Source of the DNA: Micromonospora sp. CCTCC AA 2012012
GTDB lineage: Bacteria; Actinomycetota; Actinomycetes; Mycobacteriales; Micromonosporaceae
Assembly: GCF_040499845.1 (NCBI RefSeq)
Contig: NZ_CP159342.1
Coordinates: forward strand, 5,208,001 to 5,272,000
DNA length: 64,000 nt
Direction of reading: 5' to 3'
Shown here: positions 35,306 through 43,086 of the stretch, piece after piece
How the letters are laid out: every line of letters starts with the position of its first letter
Numbering within the stretch: the first letter of the stretch is position 1
Translations under genes and position numbers: made by a program
Notes under the pieces: model-generated
Told to the model about the DNA's origin: nothing
Databases searched by the model: none
Seen by the model: the letters and a program-made list of their open reading frames with translations, nothing else

Positions 35306-35445
35306 GGGCCCGAAGAGTACGGATCGGGTCCGACGATCGGCAGTGCCGCGTCGTCCACCCGACGGTGGGCCGCCGATATCCGACAGCGTGGAGGTGACGC
35401 GGGGCCCCTGCCGCACCGGAGGCGTCGACCGGGGCCCCTCGCCGC

Positions 35446-36600
35446 TCACATGCCGAGGTCTCGGGCGATGATCATCCGCTGGACCTCGGAGGTGCCCTCG
35501 CCGATCTCCAGGATCTTGGAGTCCCGCCAGAAGCGGGCCACCGGATACTCGTTCATGAAGCCGTAGCCGCCGTGGATCTGGGTCGCCTCGCGGGCGTTGT
35601 CCACGGCGATGGTGCTGGCGTGCAGCTTGGCGATGGCGGCGTGCCGCTTGAACGGCTCGCCGGCCAGCATCCGGGCCGCCGCGTCGTAGTACGCCAGCCG
35701 CGCGGTGTGCGCCTTCATCTCCATGTCGGCGATCTTGAACTGGATCGCCTGGTAGTTGCCGATCGGCCGGCCGAAGGCGTGCCGCTCCCTGGCGTACTTG
35801 ATCGACTCGTCGACGCAGCCCTGGGCGAGGCCCACCGCGAGGGCCGCGATGGCGATCCGTCCCTCGTCGAGGGTGCGCAGGAACTGGGCGAAGCCCCGAC
35901 CACGCTGGCCCAGCAGGTTCGCCGCCGGCACCCGGCAGTCGTCGAAGGTCAGCTCGTGGGTGTCCGAGGCGTTCCAGCCGACCTTGGAGTACGCCGGCGC
36001 GACCGTGAAGCCGGGCGTGCCCGACGGCACGATGATCGCCGAGATCTCCTTGCTGCCGTCCGGGTTGGTTCCGGTGACGGCGGCGACGGTGATCAGCGCG
36101 GTGATGTCGGTGCCGGAGTTGGTGATGAACGCCTTCGAACCGTTGATCACCCACTCGTCCGTGGACTCGTCCAGCACGGCGCGGGTCTGGGTGGCGCCGG
36201 CGTCCGAGCCGGTGCCCGGCTCGGTCAGCCCGAAGCCGCCGAGCGCCTCCCCGCTGAGCAGCTTCGGCAGCCACTGCGCCTGCTGCTCCGGGGTGCCGAA
36301 GCGGTAGATCGGCATCGCGCCGAGGGAGACCGCCGCCTCCAGCGTGATCGCGATGCTGGAGTCGACCCGGGCCAGCTCCTCCAGGGCCAGGCAGAGCGTG
36401 AAGTAGTCACCGCCCATGCCGCCGTGCTCCTCCGGGAAGGGCAGGCCGAACAGCCCCATCTTGCCCATCTGCCGGACCATCTCGTACGGGAAGGTGTGCT
36501 TCTCGTAGTGCTCGGCGATGGTCGGGGCGACCACCTCGCGGGCGAACTCCCGCACGCTCTCCCGCAGCGCCTCTTGTTCCTCGCTGAGCCGGAAGTCCAT
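35446..36600 (-). CDS. Acyl-CoA dehydrogenase (probable isovaleryl-CoA dehydrogenase)
   Basis: A 384-residue FAD enzyme oxidising a short or branched acyl-CoA. Typical motifs are FGLPFPEEHGGMGGDYF, GFGLTEPGTGSDAGATQT, FITNSGT, the catalytic-base region TQIHGGYGFMNEYPVARFWRDSKI and the end EIGEGTSEVQRMIIARDLG. With a carboxylase beta subunit directly upstream and HMG-CoA lyase nearby, isovaleryl-CoA (leucine pathway) is the likely substrate, but other short acyl-CoAs are possible. ATG at 36600 with AGGAGG upstream. Second gene of the two-gene operon with the carboxylase. Confidence 0.9.
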   Translation of the reverse strand: MDFRLSEEQEALRESVREFAREVVAPTIAEHYEKHTFPYEMVRQMGKMGLFGLPFPEEHGGMGGDYFTLCLALEELARVDSSIAITLEAAVSLGAMPIYRFGTPEQQAQWLPKLLSGEALGGFGLTEPGTGSDAGATQTRAVLDESTDEWVINGSKAFITNSGTDITALITVAAVTGTNPDGSKEISAIIVPSGTPGFTVAPAYSKVGWNASDTHELTFDDCRVPAANLLGQRGRGFAQFLRTLDEGRIAIAALAVGLAQGCVDESIKYARERHAFGRPIGNYQAIQFKIADMEMKAHTARLAYYDAAARMLAGEPFKRHAAIAKLHASTIAVDNAREATQIHGGYGFMNEYPVARFWRDSKILEIGEGTSEVQRMIIARDLGM

Positions 36601-36707
36601 CGGTTCCTCCTGTCAGGGACGGCTCCGCCGGTCGCTCGTGACGCCGGGGGGTCGCTGGGTCTGGTCGCGGTGCCGGGCGGTGGCGGTCCCGCGGGATCGC
36701 GGGCCGG

Positions 36708-38240
36708 TCAGACCGGGGTGACGCCGTGCCGGCGCCGGGAGAAGTGCCGGTCCTTGGTGCGGGCGGCGGCGAACCGGCGGACCAGCTCGGTGCGCAGCTC
36801 GTGCGGCTCGACGATCGCGTCGACCACCAGCTCGCTGGCGAGCCGGACGATGTCGATGTCCCGCTCGTACTCCTCGCGCTTCGCGGCGACGAAGGCGGCC
36901 CGCTCGTCCGCGTCGGAGATCGCGGCGATCTTGTTGGCGTAGACGGCGTTGACGGCGGCCTCCGCGCCCATCACCGCGATCTTCGCGGTGGGCAGCGCGA
37001 TCGTCGCGTCCGGCTCGAAGCCGGGGCCGGCCATCGCATAGAGGCCCGCGCCGTACGCCTTGCGGACCACCACGCAGATCTTGGGTACGGTCGCCTCGGA
37101 GATCGCCGTGATCATCTTCGCGCCGTGCCGGATGATGCCCTGCTTCTCCACCGCGCTGCCGACCATGAACCCGGGCACGTCGCTCAGGAACAGCAGCGGC
37201 ACGTTGAACGCGTCGCAGAGCTGCACGAACCGGGTCGCCTTGTCGGCCGAGTCGACGAAGAGCACCCCGCCCTTGAACATCGAGTTGTTGCCGACGACGC
37301 CGACGACCTCGCCGTTGAGCCGGCCGAAGCCGATGGTCAGCTCCTTGGCCCAGAGCGCCTGGATCTCGAAGAAGGAGCCCTCGTCGAGCAGGCCCTTGAC
37401 GTACCGGCGCATGTCGAACGCCTGCCGCTCGCTGACCGGGACCAGCGCGGCCAGGTCGACCTTCTCGGACGCCGGCACCGGCGCGACGGCCGGCGGCTGC
37501 TGCTGCCAGTTCCCCGGCAGATACGACAGGTAGGTCCTGACCACGTCGAGCGCGTCGGCCTCGGTCTTGCAGAGGAAGTGCCCGACGCCGGACTCGGCGC
37601 AGTGCACCTTGGCCCCGCCCATCGCCTCCAGCGTGGTCTTCTCCCCGGTGACCATCTCGACCATCCGGTCGGAGCCGAGATACATGCTGGCGTTGCCGTC
37701 CACCATGGCCACCACGTCGCAGAACGCCGGGATGTACGCCCCGCCGGCCGCGCTCGGCCCGAAGAGCGCGCAGACCTGCGGGATCGAGCCGGAGGCCCGG
37801 ACCTGGTTCCAGAAGATCCTGCCGGCGCCCCGCCGGCCGGGGAAGAGCTCGACCTGGTCGGTGATCCGGGCACCGGCGGAGTCGACCAGGTAGACCATCG
37901 GCACGCCGGTCGAGTAGGCCCGCTCGATGATCCGGATGATCTTCTCGACGGTCCGCGCGCCCCAGCTGCCGGCCTTGACCGTGGAGTCGTTCGCCAACAG
38001 GCAGACCGGCCGGCCGTCGATGGTGGCGGTGCCGGTGACCACGCCGTCGGCGGGCAGGCCCTCGGCCATCGCGTTGGCATAGAGGCCGTCCTCGACGAAG
38101 GAGCCCTCGTCGACCAGGAGCGCGACCCGCTCGCGGGCGAAGAGCTTGCCCTTGGCGGCGTTCGCCGCGTGGTACTTGTCCGCACCACCGGCCCGGGCGC
38201 GCTTGCGCAGCTGCTCCAGAGCCTCACCGTCGAGCGTCAC
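36708..38240 (-). CDS. Acyl-CoA carboxylase beta (carboxyltransferase) subunit, probably methylcrotonyl-CoA type
   Basis: A 510-residue biotin-dependent carboxyltransferase. N-terminal region KGKLFARERVALLVDEGSF, the oxyanion-hole segments LVDSAGARITDQVELFPGRRGAG and GPSAAGGAYIPAF, and the C-terminal PGFMVGSAVEKQGIIRHGAKMI and KAYGAGLYAMAGPGFEPD all fit the MCC/PCC beta family. Context (dehydrogenase, HMG-CoA lyase) favours methylcrotonyl-CoA. GTG at 38240 has GAGGGA six bases upstream; the longer frame to 38315 enters the promoter. An inverted repeat matching those before the biotin carboxylase gene lies at 38286-38301. Confidence 0.9.
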   Translation of the reverse strand: MTLDGEALEQLRKRARAGGADKYHAANAAKGKLFARERVALLVDEGSFVEDGLYANAMAEGLPADGVVTGTATIDGRPVCLLANDSTVKAGSWGARTVEKIIRIIERAYSTGVPMVYLVDSAGARITDQVELFPGRRGAGRIFWNQVRASGSIPQVCALFGPSAAGGAYIPAFCDVVAMVDGNASMYLGSDRMVEMVTGEKTTLEAMGGAKVHCAESGVGHFLCKTEADALDVVRTYLSYLPGNWQQQPPAVAPVPASEKVDLAALVPVSERQAFDMRRYVKGLLDEGSFFEIQALWAKELTIGFGRLNGEVVGVVGNNSMFKGGVLFVDSADKATRFVQLCDAFNVPLLFLSDVPGFMVGSAVEKQGIIRHGAKMITAISEATVPKICVVVRKAYGAGLYAMAGPGFEPDATIALPTAKIAVMGAEAAVNAVYANKIAAISDADERAAFVAAKREEYERDIDIVRLASELVVDAIVEPHELRTELVRRFAAARTKDRHFSRRRHGVTPV

Positions 38241-38285
38241 GCCGACTCCCTCGCCATGGGCCGCCTCGTGAGCGGGCCAACTGAC

Positions 38286-38301
38286 CTGAACGATCGTTAG
38301 G
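38286..38301. promoter_or_regulatory. TetR-type operator, variant copy (CTGAAC-N4-GTTAGG)
   Basis: CTGAACGATCGTTAGG matches the CTTAAC-N4-GTTAAG sites at 42301 and 42337 at 10 of 12 arm positions. It lies 46 bases upstream of the beta-subunit start, within its promoter region. Two palindromic ACGATCGT octamers (38290-38297 and 38314-38321) also occur here. Confidence 0.6.
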
Positions 38302-38432
38302 TTAACGTATCGCACGATCGTCCGGCGACCCCCGGCTGCGGGCCGGGTCGGGCCATTCTCGTGAGAACCACGGAACCTGCGGCCGCAGCTGTGCGCCCTT
38401 CCGACGTGACACTTGCTGAGAGTAGGACCGAT

Positions 38433-38906
38433 GTGTGGCGAGCATCACCCGAGCAGTGGGACTTCGACGACGTCTACCGCCGGCAGTGGGGCCCGCTGGT
38501 CCGCTTCGCCTACGTGACCACGGAGTCGCTGGCGCACGCCGAGGAGGTCGTACAGGACGTCTTCGTGCAGCTCTACCGGCACCGCGACAACGTGGAGCGT
38601 CCCGAGGCGTGGTTACGCCACGCGGTGGCGAACCGGGTGACCTCCTGGGTGCGGCGACGCCAGGTGGAACGCCGGCACCGCCAGCAGCCCGGGGCACCGA
38701 CCCAGGTGTCCCCGGTGACGCTGGAATTCGTCGCGATGCTGGCGCCGCTGTCCGCGCGACAACGCGCCGCCCTGTTCCTCCGCTACCACGAGGATCTCTC
38801 CGAGCAGGAGATCGCCACGGTGCTCGGCTGCCGGCCGGGCACCGTCAAGTCGCTGATCAACCGTGCCCTGGCACGACTGCGCGAAAGGCTGGACCAGAAT
38901 GCGTGA
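38433..38906 (+). CDS. ECF RNA polymerase sigma factor (SigE-like)
   Basis: 157 residues with sigma-2 (VYRRQWGPLVRFAYVTTESLAHAEEVVQDVFVQLYR) and sigma-4 (LSARQRAALFLRYHEDLSEQEIATVLGCRPGTVKSLINRALARL) regions and no long extension. I chose GTG at 38433 because AGGA stands five bases before it; GTG at 38361 would add 24 residues without a ribosome binding site. It overlaps the next gene by eight bases. That gene is probably its regulatory partner. The pair interrupts the acyl-CoA catabolic locus. Confidence 0.88.
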   Translation: MWRASPEQWDFDDVYRRQWGPLVRFAYVTTESLAHAEEVVQDVFVQLYRHRDNVERPEAWLRHAVANRVTSWVRRRQVERRHRQQPGAPTQVSPVTLEFVAMLAPLSARQRAALFLRYHEDLSEQEIATVLGCRPGTVKSLINRALARLRERLDQNA

Positions 38907-39834
38907 TCTCGACCGGAAGTTGAGCGACGGGTTCAGCCAGGCGCTGGCTGACCTGCCCACCGAGGCACCTGCCGTCGGTGCCGTGAAGCTGTTGGCCGGC
39001 AACCCGGCACCCGGCCGACGCGGGCTGGCCGGACGCCGGTTGGTCGCCGGGGTCGCGGTGGCCACCGCCGTGATCGCGGGCGTCGTGGTCGCGCCGTCCG
39101 TGCTCCCGCTCGGCGGTGACGGGCCGAGCAGCACGGCTGCGGCCGCCGTGCTGAACAGCACGGCGGAGGCCGCCGAACGGGCGCCGGCCCCGCCGGTGCC
39201 ACGGCCCGATCAGTTCGTCTACTTCCGGGAGGTCGGCTCGCAGCGCGGCTGCGGACTGGTCTACGAGCGGTGGCAGGCCGCCGACGGCAGGCGTGCGGGC
39301 CGGGTGGTGCGGGCGGACGGGGTCAAGGTGCCCCGTCCCGACTGGCACGGCGATCCGGCCGGCCTGCCCGCGCAGGAGGGCTGCCGGAGGATGACCCTCG
39401 ACGAACCGATCACGGCGGAGAGCAGGGGCGACTGGGAGACGCCGACCCCGGCGTTCGTCGCCGGCCTGCCCACCAACCCCAGAGCCCTCTACGAGCGGGC
39501 CCTCCGTGAGGCGACCGCCGCCGGCTCCGAGGAGAAGGACCAGAGAACCTTCGACCACCTGGCGGCCCTGCTGTCGAGTGGCTCGCTCTATCTCACGCCG
39601 CAGCTCCAGGCGACGATCCTGCGTGCCATGACCCTGGTGCACGGGATCAGGAAGCACGGGTCCGAGACCGACGCGCTGGGTCGCCGGGGGATCGCCATCG
39701 GTGGTCCGCGCAGCGGCGACTACCGGCTGATCCTGGACCCACGCAGCGGGCAGTTCCTCGGCACGGCCGGCGCCCTGGCCGTGGTCCGCACGACCAGCGC
39801 GGTGGAGAGCATCACCGAACGCCCCACCCGCTGA
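38899..39834 (+). CDS. CU044_5270 family membrane protein, probable sigma-factor partner
   Basis: 311 residues: a cytoplasmic N-terminus of about 50 residues (MRDLDRKLSDGFSQALADLP), one transmembrane helix (about 50-72) and a large extracytoplasmic domain with QFVYFREVGSQ, LPTNPRALYERAL and VHGIRKHGSETDALGRRGIAI, typical of the CU044_5270 family found behind ECF sigma factors in actinobacteria. The cytoplasmic part could hold the sigma factor at the membrane as an anti-sigma factor; it lacks a clear zinc-binding HxxxCxxC motif, so this is inference. ATG overlaps the sigma stop by eight bases. Confidence 0.85.
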   Translation: MRDLDRKLSDGFSQALADLPTEAPAVGAVKLLAGNPAPGRRGLAGRRLVAGVAVATAVIAGVVVAPSVLPLGGDGPSSTAAAAVLNSTAEAAERAPAPPVPRPDQFVYFREVGSQRGCGLVYERWQAADGRRAGRVVRADGVKVPRPDWHGDPAGLPAQEGCRRMTLDEPITAESRGDWETPTPAFVAGLPTNPRALYERALREATAAGSEEKDQRTFDHLAALLSSGSLYLTPQLQATILRAMTLVHGIRKHGSETDALGRRGIAIGGPRSGDYRLILDPRSGQFLGTAGALAVVRTTSAVESITERPTR

Positions 39835-39844
39835 CGAGTCGCCG

Positions 39845-39880
39845 ACGACGGTACGACGGTCCTGACCGTCGTACCGTCGT
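39845..39880. terminator. Bidirectional terminator
   Basis: Perfect 16-base arms (39845-39860 and 39865-39880) with loop CCTG lie between the convergent CU044_5270 and HMG-CoA lyase genes. Confidence 0.85.
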
Positions 39881-39904
39881 GGCGACCCCGGAACGGGGGT
39901 TCGG

Positions 39905-40825
39905 TCAGGCGGGCCGCGGGGTGAGGCGGGTACGGGGCCCGGCCCGCAGCACGCCGGAGGGCAGCTTCTTGCCGACCAGCTCCTCGGCCAGCTCGGCGGC
40001 CCCGATCAGGGCGTCCAGGTCGATGCCGGTGTCGATGCCCATGTCGTGCAGCATGTGCACCGCCTCCTCGCTGGCCAGGTTCCCGCTGGCCCCCGGCGCG
40101 TACGGGCAGCCGCCGAGGCCACCGACGCTGGCGTCGAACTCGGTGATCCCCAGCTCCATCGCGGTCAGCATGTTCGCCAGGGCGGTGCCCCGGGTGTTGT
40201 GGAAGTGCAGCAGCACCGGGACCTGGGCGTTGCGGTCACGGACCGCGGTGACCAGCTCGCGGACCCGACGGGGCGTACCCATGCCGGTGGTGTCGCCGAA
40301 GGCGACCCGGTCCGCGCCGTCGCGGACCACCCGGTCCACGATGCCGGCGACCCGCTGCGGATCCACGTCCCCCTCGTACGGGCAGCCGAAGCTGGTCGCC
40401 ACGATCACCTCGGCCCGCGCGCCCGCGCCGTGCAGCAGGTCGATCAGCTCGGCGATGTCGTCGAGGGACTCCTCGGTGGAGCGGTTCACGTTGCGCCGGT
40501 TGTGCGTGTCGCTGGCCGAGACCACCACCTCGATCTCGGTGAACCCGGCGGCCAGGGCCCGCTGGGCGCCCCGGGTGTTCGGCACCAGCGCCGAGTAGCG
40601 CACGCCGTCGACCTTCGTGGCCCGCTGCCACACCTCGTCGGCGTCCGCCATCTGCGGGATCGCCTTCGGGTGTACGAACGACACCGCCTCGATCCGCCGC
40701 ACCCCGGTACGCGACAGGGCGTCGAGGAGACGCACCTTGGCGTCGGTCGGGATCGGTTCCTCGTTCTGCAGCCCGTCGCGCGGCCCGACCTCACGGATCG
40801 ACACGGATGCTGGCAACTCACTCAT
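39905..40825 (-). CDS. Hydroxymethylglutaryl-CoA lyase
   Basis: A 306-residue DRE-TIM metallolyase that splits HMG-CoA into acetoacetate and acetyl-CoA, the last step of leucine breakdown. Diagnostic motifs are EVGPRDGLQNE (metal and catalytic Asp), SFVHPKAIPQMAD, GDTTGMGTP, LLHFHNTRGTALAN (metal His pair) and the signature GGLGGCPYAPGASGN with the catalytic Cys. ATG at 40825 has GAGGTG four bases upstream. It follows the biotin carboxylase gene by 54 bases on the same strand. Confidence 0.95.
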   Translation of the reverse strand: MSELPASVSIREVGPRDGLQNEEPIPTDAKVRLLDALSRTGVRRIEAVSFVHPKAIPQMADADEVWQRATKVDGVRYSALVPNTRGAQRALAAGFTEIEVVVSASDTHNRRNVNRSTEESLDDIAELIDLLHGAGARAEVIVATSFGCPYEGDVDPQRVAGIVDRVVRDGADRVAFGDTTGMGTPRRVRELVTAVRDRNAQVPVLLHFHNTRGTALANMLTAMELGITEFDASVGGLGGCPYAPGASGNLASEEAVHMLHDMGIDTGIDLDALIGAAELAEELVGKKLPSGVLRAGPRTRLTPRPA

Positions 40826-40879
40826 CGGTCACCTCACTGTGACGGGATCTGACGGGGTGTTGAGCCCTGTGCTCTCGGG

Positions 40880-42247
40880 TCAGCGCATCCGGCCCACGAT
40901 GCCGGTGTCGTAGTCGCCGGAGAGGAACTCCTCGTTCTCCAGCAGCTCGGCGAAGAACGGCAGGTTGCACTTCGGGCCGGCGATCTCGAACCCGGCGACC
41001 GCCGCCCGGGCCCGCTCCACCGCCTCGTCGCGGGTCGCCCCGCTGACGATCAGCTTGGCCATCAGGCTGTCGTAGAACGGGGTGACCGTGTTGCCGGCGA
41101 CATAGCCGGAGTCGACCCGCACGCCCTCGCCGGAGGGCTCGTTCCAGGTGGCGATCACACCCGGGCCGGGCAGGAAGCGCTTCGGGTCCTCGGCGTTGAT
41201 CCGCAGCTCGATGGCGTGGCCGCGCGGGGAGAGCGCGTCCGGGTCGAAGGTCGGGGGCAGGCCCGCCGCCACCCGCAGCTGCTCCTCCACCAGGTCGACG
41301 CCGTAGACGTACTCGGTGACCGGGTGTTCGACCTGGAGCCGCGTGTTCATCTCCAGGAAGAAGAATTCATCGGAGGCGGGGCCGTCGCCCTGGAGGTCCC
41401 GCTGACGCGGGACCAACAGGCACTCCACCGTGCCGGCGTTGCGATAGTTGACCGCCTCGCCGGCGCGGACCGCCGCCGCGAGAAAGCGCGACCGCAGCTC
41501 CGGGGAGACCGCCGGGGAGGGCGACTCCTCGACCAGCTTCTGGTTGCGGCGCTGCACCGAGCACTCGCGCTCGCCCAACGCCACCACCCGGCCGTCGGCA
41601 AGACCGAGGATCTGCACCTCGACGTGGCGCACCCGGGGGAAGTACCGCTCGATCAGCACCGAGCCGTCGCCGAACATCCGCTCGGCGAAGGAGCGGACCT
41701 TGTCGTACTCGATGCGCAGCGCGGCCTCGTCGACGGCCACGCCCATGCCCATGCCGCCGCCACCGGCCGCGGCCTTCACCATCACCGGATAGCCGATCTC
41801 GGCGGCGGCGACGACCGCCGCGTCCAGGTCGGCGGCCGGGTCGGTGGTGCCCGGTGCGACCGGCACGCCGGCCGCCGCCATCAGGTTCCGGGCGTTGATT
41901 TTGTCGCCCATCGCGGTGATCGCGTCCGCGCCCGGTCCGACCCAGATCAGCCCGCTCGCCTCGACGGTACGGGCGAACTCCGCGTTCTCCGACAGGAAGC
42001 CGTAGCCGGGGTGGATCGCCTGCGCGCCGGTGCTCTTGGCGGCGGCGAGGATCGCCTCGACGTTCCGGTAGCTCTGGGCCGGGTTCGCCGGCCCGACGCA
42101 GACCGCCTCATCGGCCTCGGTGACGAACGGCAACCCCGCGTCGGCCTCCGAGTACACCGCGATCGCCCGGATCCCGAGCCGTTTGGCGGTCCGGATGACC
42201 CGGCGGGCGATCTCGCCCCGATTGGCGACCAGCACCGACTCGATCAT
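40880..42247 (-). CDS. Biotin carboxylase subunit without biotin carrier domain
   Basis: A 455-residue ATP-grasp biotin carboxylase (VLVANRGEIARRVIRTAKRLG, HPGYGFLSENAEFA, KAAAGGGGMGMG, FLEMNTRLQVEHPVTE). It charges biotin with CO2 for the acyl-CoA carboxylase whose beta subunit is encoded at 36708. MCC alpha subunits are normally about 650-700 residues with a C-terminal biotinyl (MKM) domain; this one stops after the ATP-grasp C-domain, so a separate carrier protein is needed, and none is seen in the window. Start is probably ATG 42247; a TTG 12 bases earlier, behind AAGGGG, is the alternative. Confidence 0.92.
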   Translation of the reverse strand: MIESVLVANRGEIARRVIRTAKRLGIRAIAVYSEADAGLPFVTEADEAVCVGPANPAQSYRNVEAILAAAKSTGAQAIHPGYGFLSENAEFARTVEASGLIWVGPGADAITAMGDKINARNLMAAAGVPVAPGTTDPAADLDAAVVAAAEIGYPVMVKAAAGGGGMGMGVAVDEAALRIEYDKVRSFAERMFGDGSVLIERYFPRVRHVEVQILGLADGRVVALGERECSVQRRNQKLVEESPSPAVSPELRSRFLAAAVRAGEAVNYRNAGTVECLLVPRQRDLQGDGPASDEFFFLEMNTRLQVEHPVTEYVYGVDLVEEQLRVAAGLPPTFDPDALSPRGHAIELRINAEDPKRFLPGPGVIATWNEPSGEGVRVDSGYVAGNTVTPFYDSLMAKLIVSGATRDEAVERARAAVAGFEIAGPKCNLPFFAELLENEEFLSGDYDTGIVGRMR

Positions 42248-42300
42248 GTTCTGCAAGGAAGGGCCCCTTCTCCACGCCTCGTACACACCCGGGGTCCCTT

Positions 42301-42316
42301 CTTAACATGCGTTAAG
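42301..42316. promoter_or_regulatory. TetR-type operator 1 (CTTAAC-N4-GTTAAG)
   Basis: CTTAACATGCGTTAAG has perfect 6-base arms and lies 54 bases upstream of the biotin carboxylase start. Confidence 0.7.
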
Positions 42317-42336
42317 GCTCGGACGGCGTGTCAGGT

Positions 42337-42352
42337 CTTAACTATCGTTAAG
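42337..42352. promoter_or_regulatory. TetR-type operator 2 (CTTAAC-N4-GTTAAG)
   Basis: CTTAACTATCGTTAAG has arms identical to operator 1, with centres 36 bases apart. It lies 15 bases past the stop of the tetR gene, within the promoter region of the biotin carboxylase/HMG-CoA lyase operon. Confidence 0.7.
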
Positions 42353-42366
42353 GCACCGGCGGCGGG

Positions 42367-42993
42367 TCAGGCCGGCCCGGTGGGTGCGAGCAGGGCGGCG
42401 AGGGTGGCGGCACGCAGCAGCTCCGCCCGGCGACGGCGGTCCACCTCGCCACCGAGGAACGGGGTGGAGTTCATCAGGCCGAAGGCGGCGTGGGCGAGCA
42501 CCCGCGCCTCGCCGTCCGGCAGCCCCGGGTGCAGCGCGGTCAGCACGGTGACCCACTCCTCGACGTAGAGCCGCTGGAGCTTGCGGATGCGGCGGCGCGG
42601 CTCGTCCGGGAGGCGGTCCAGCTCGTGCAGGTGCAGGGCGATCACCGCCGGGTTGGCCAGCGAGAAGTCGACGTGGAAGTCGATCAGCGACTCCAGCGCG
42701 GCGCGCGGGTCCCCCGGGTGGTGGGCGGCCCGCTCCCCGCCACCGGCGAGCAGCCCCTCGCTGACCGGGATCAGCGCGGCGGCCAGCATCGCCTCCTTGC
42801 CGGCGAAGTGGTGGTAGAGCGCCGGGCCGGTGACCCCGGCGGCCGCACCGATGTCGTCCATCGACACGCCGTGGTAGCCACGGGCGGCGAAGAGGCCGAC
42901 CGCGATCTCCAGGATCTCGTCCCGCCGGGATCGGCGTCGACCCGCGCCCGTCGCCGCGTTCGCTCCGCCCCGTGCCTGCTGTTCCACCGCCAC
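42367..42993 (-). CDS. TetR family regulator of the acyl-CoA catabolic locus
   Basis: 208 residues: an N-terminal helix-turn-helix (about 20-65; RDEILEIAVGLFAARGYHGVSMDDIGAAAGVTGPALYHHFAGKEAML) and a C-terminal ligand domain with HLHELDRLPDEPRRRIRKLQRLYVEEW, as in the FadR/KstR2-like branch that binds acyl-CoA. It sits immediately upstream of the biotin carboxylase operon, whose operators it likely binds, with an acyl-CoA intermediate as inducer (inference). GTG at 42993 stands seven bases after TAGGCT (43001-43006), so the transcript looks leaderless. Confidence 0.88.
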   Translation of the reverse strand: MAVEQQARGGANAATGAGRRRSRRDEILEIAVGLFAARGYHGVSMDDIGAAAGVTGPALYHHFAGKEAMLAAALIPVSEGLLAGGGERAAHHPGDPRAALESLIDFHVDFSLANPAVIALHLHELDRLPDEPRRRIRKLQRLYVEEWVTVLTALHPGLPDGEARVLAHAAFGLMNSTPFLGGEVDRRRRAELLRAATLAALLAPTGPA

Positions 42994-43000
42994 GCCGGCA

Positions 43001-43006
43001 AGCCTA
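43001..43006 (-). promoter_or_regulatory. -10 box of leaderless tetR transcript (TAGGCT)
   Basis: On the minus strand TAGGCT ends seven bases before the GTG start at 42993, with no Shine-Dalgarno sequence. Confidence 0.5.
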
Positions 43007-43086
43007 GACCTCACGCCCGCCCAGTTGGAGCCTCGGTTACCCGCCGGTCGCTTCCACACCCCGCCGGACCTGACCGTCCGCGCGGC

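Noticed and set aside
35400..35445. Repeated GGGGCCCC words after the acyl-CoA dehydrogenase gene as a terminator
   Set aside because: They could pair with a loop of about 24 bases, but the stem is short and GC-only; too weak to list.
35306..36274. Extension of the STAND regulator frame across the acyl-CoA dehydrogenase gene
   Set aside because: The extra 300 residues are Arg/Gly-rich shadow of the dehydrogenase; the ATG at 35305 starts the helix-turn-helix at the expected place.
42248..42286. GTG 42286 as start of the biotin carboxylase
   Set aside because: It would add 13 residues not found in the family and has no ribosome binding site; ATG 42247 places the conserved VLVANRGEIA near the N-terminus.
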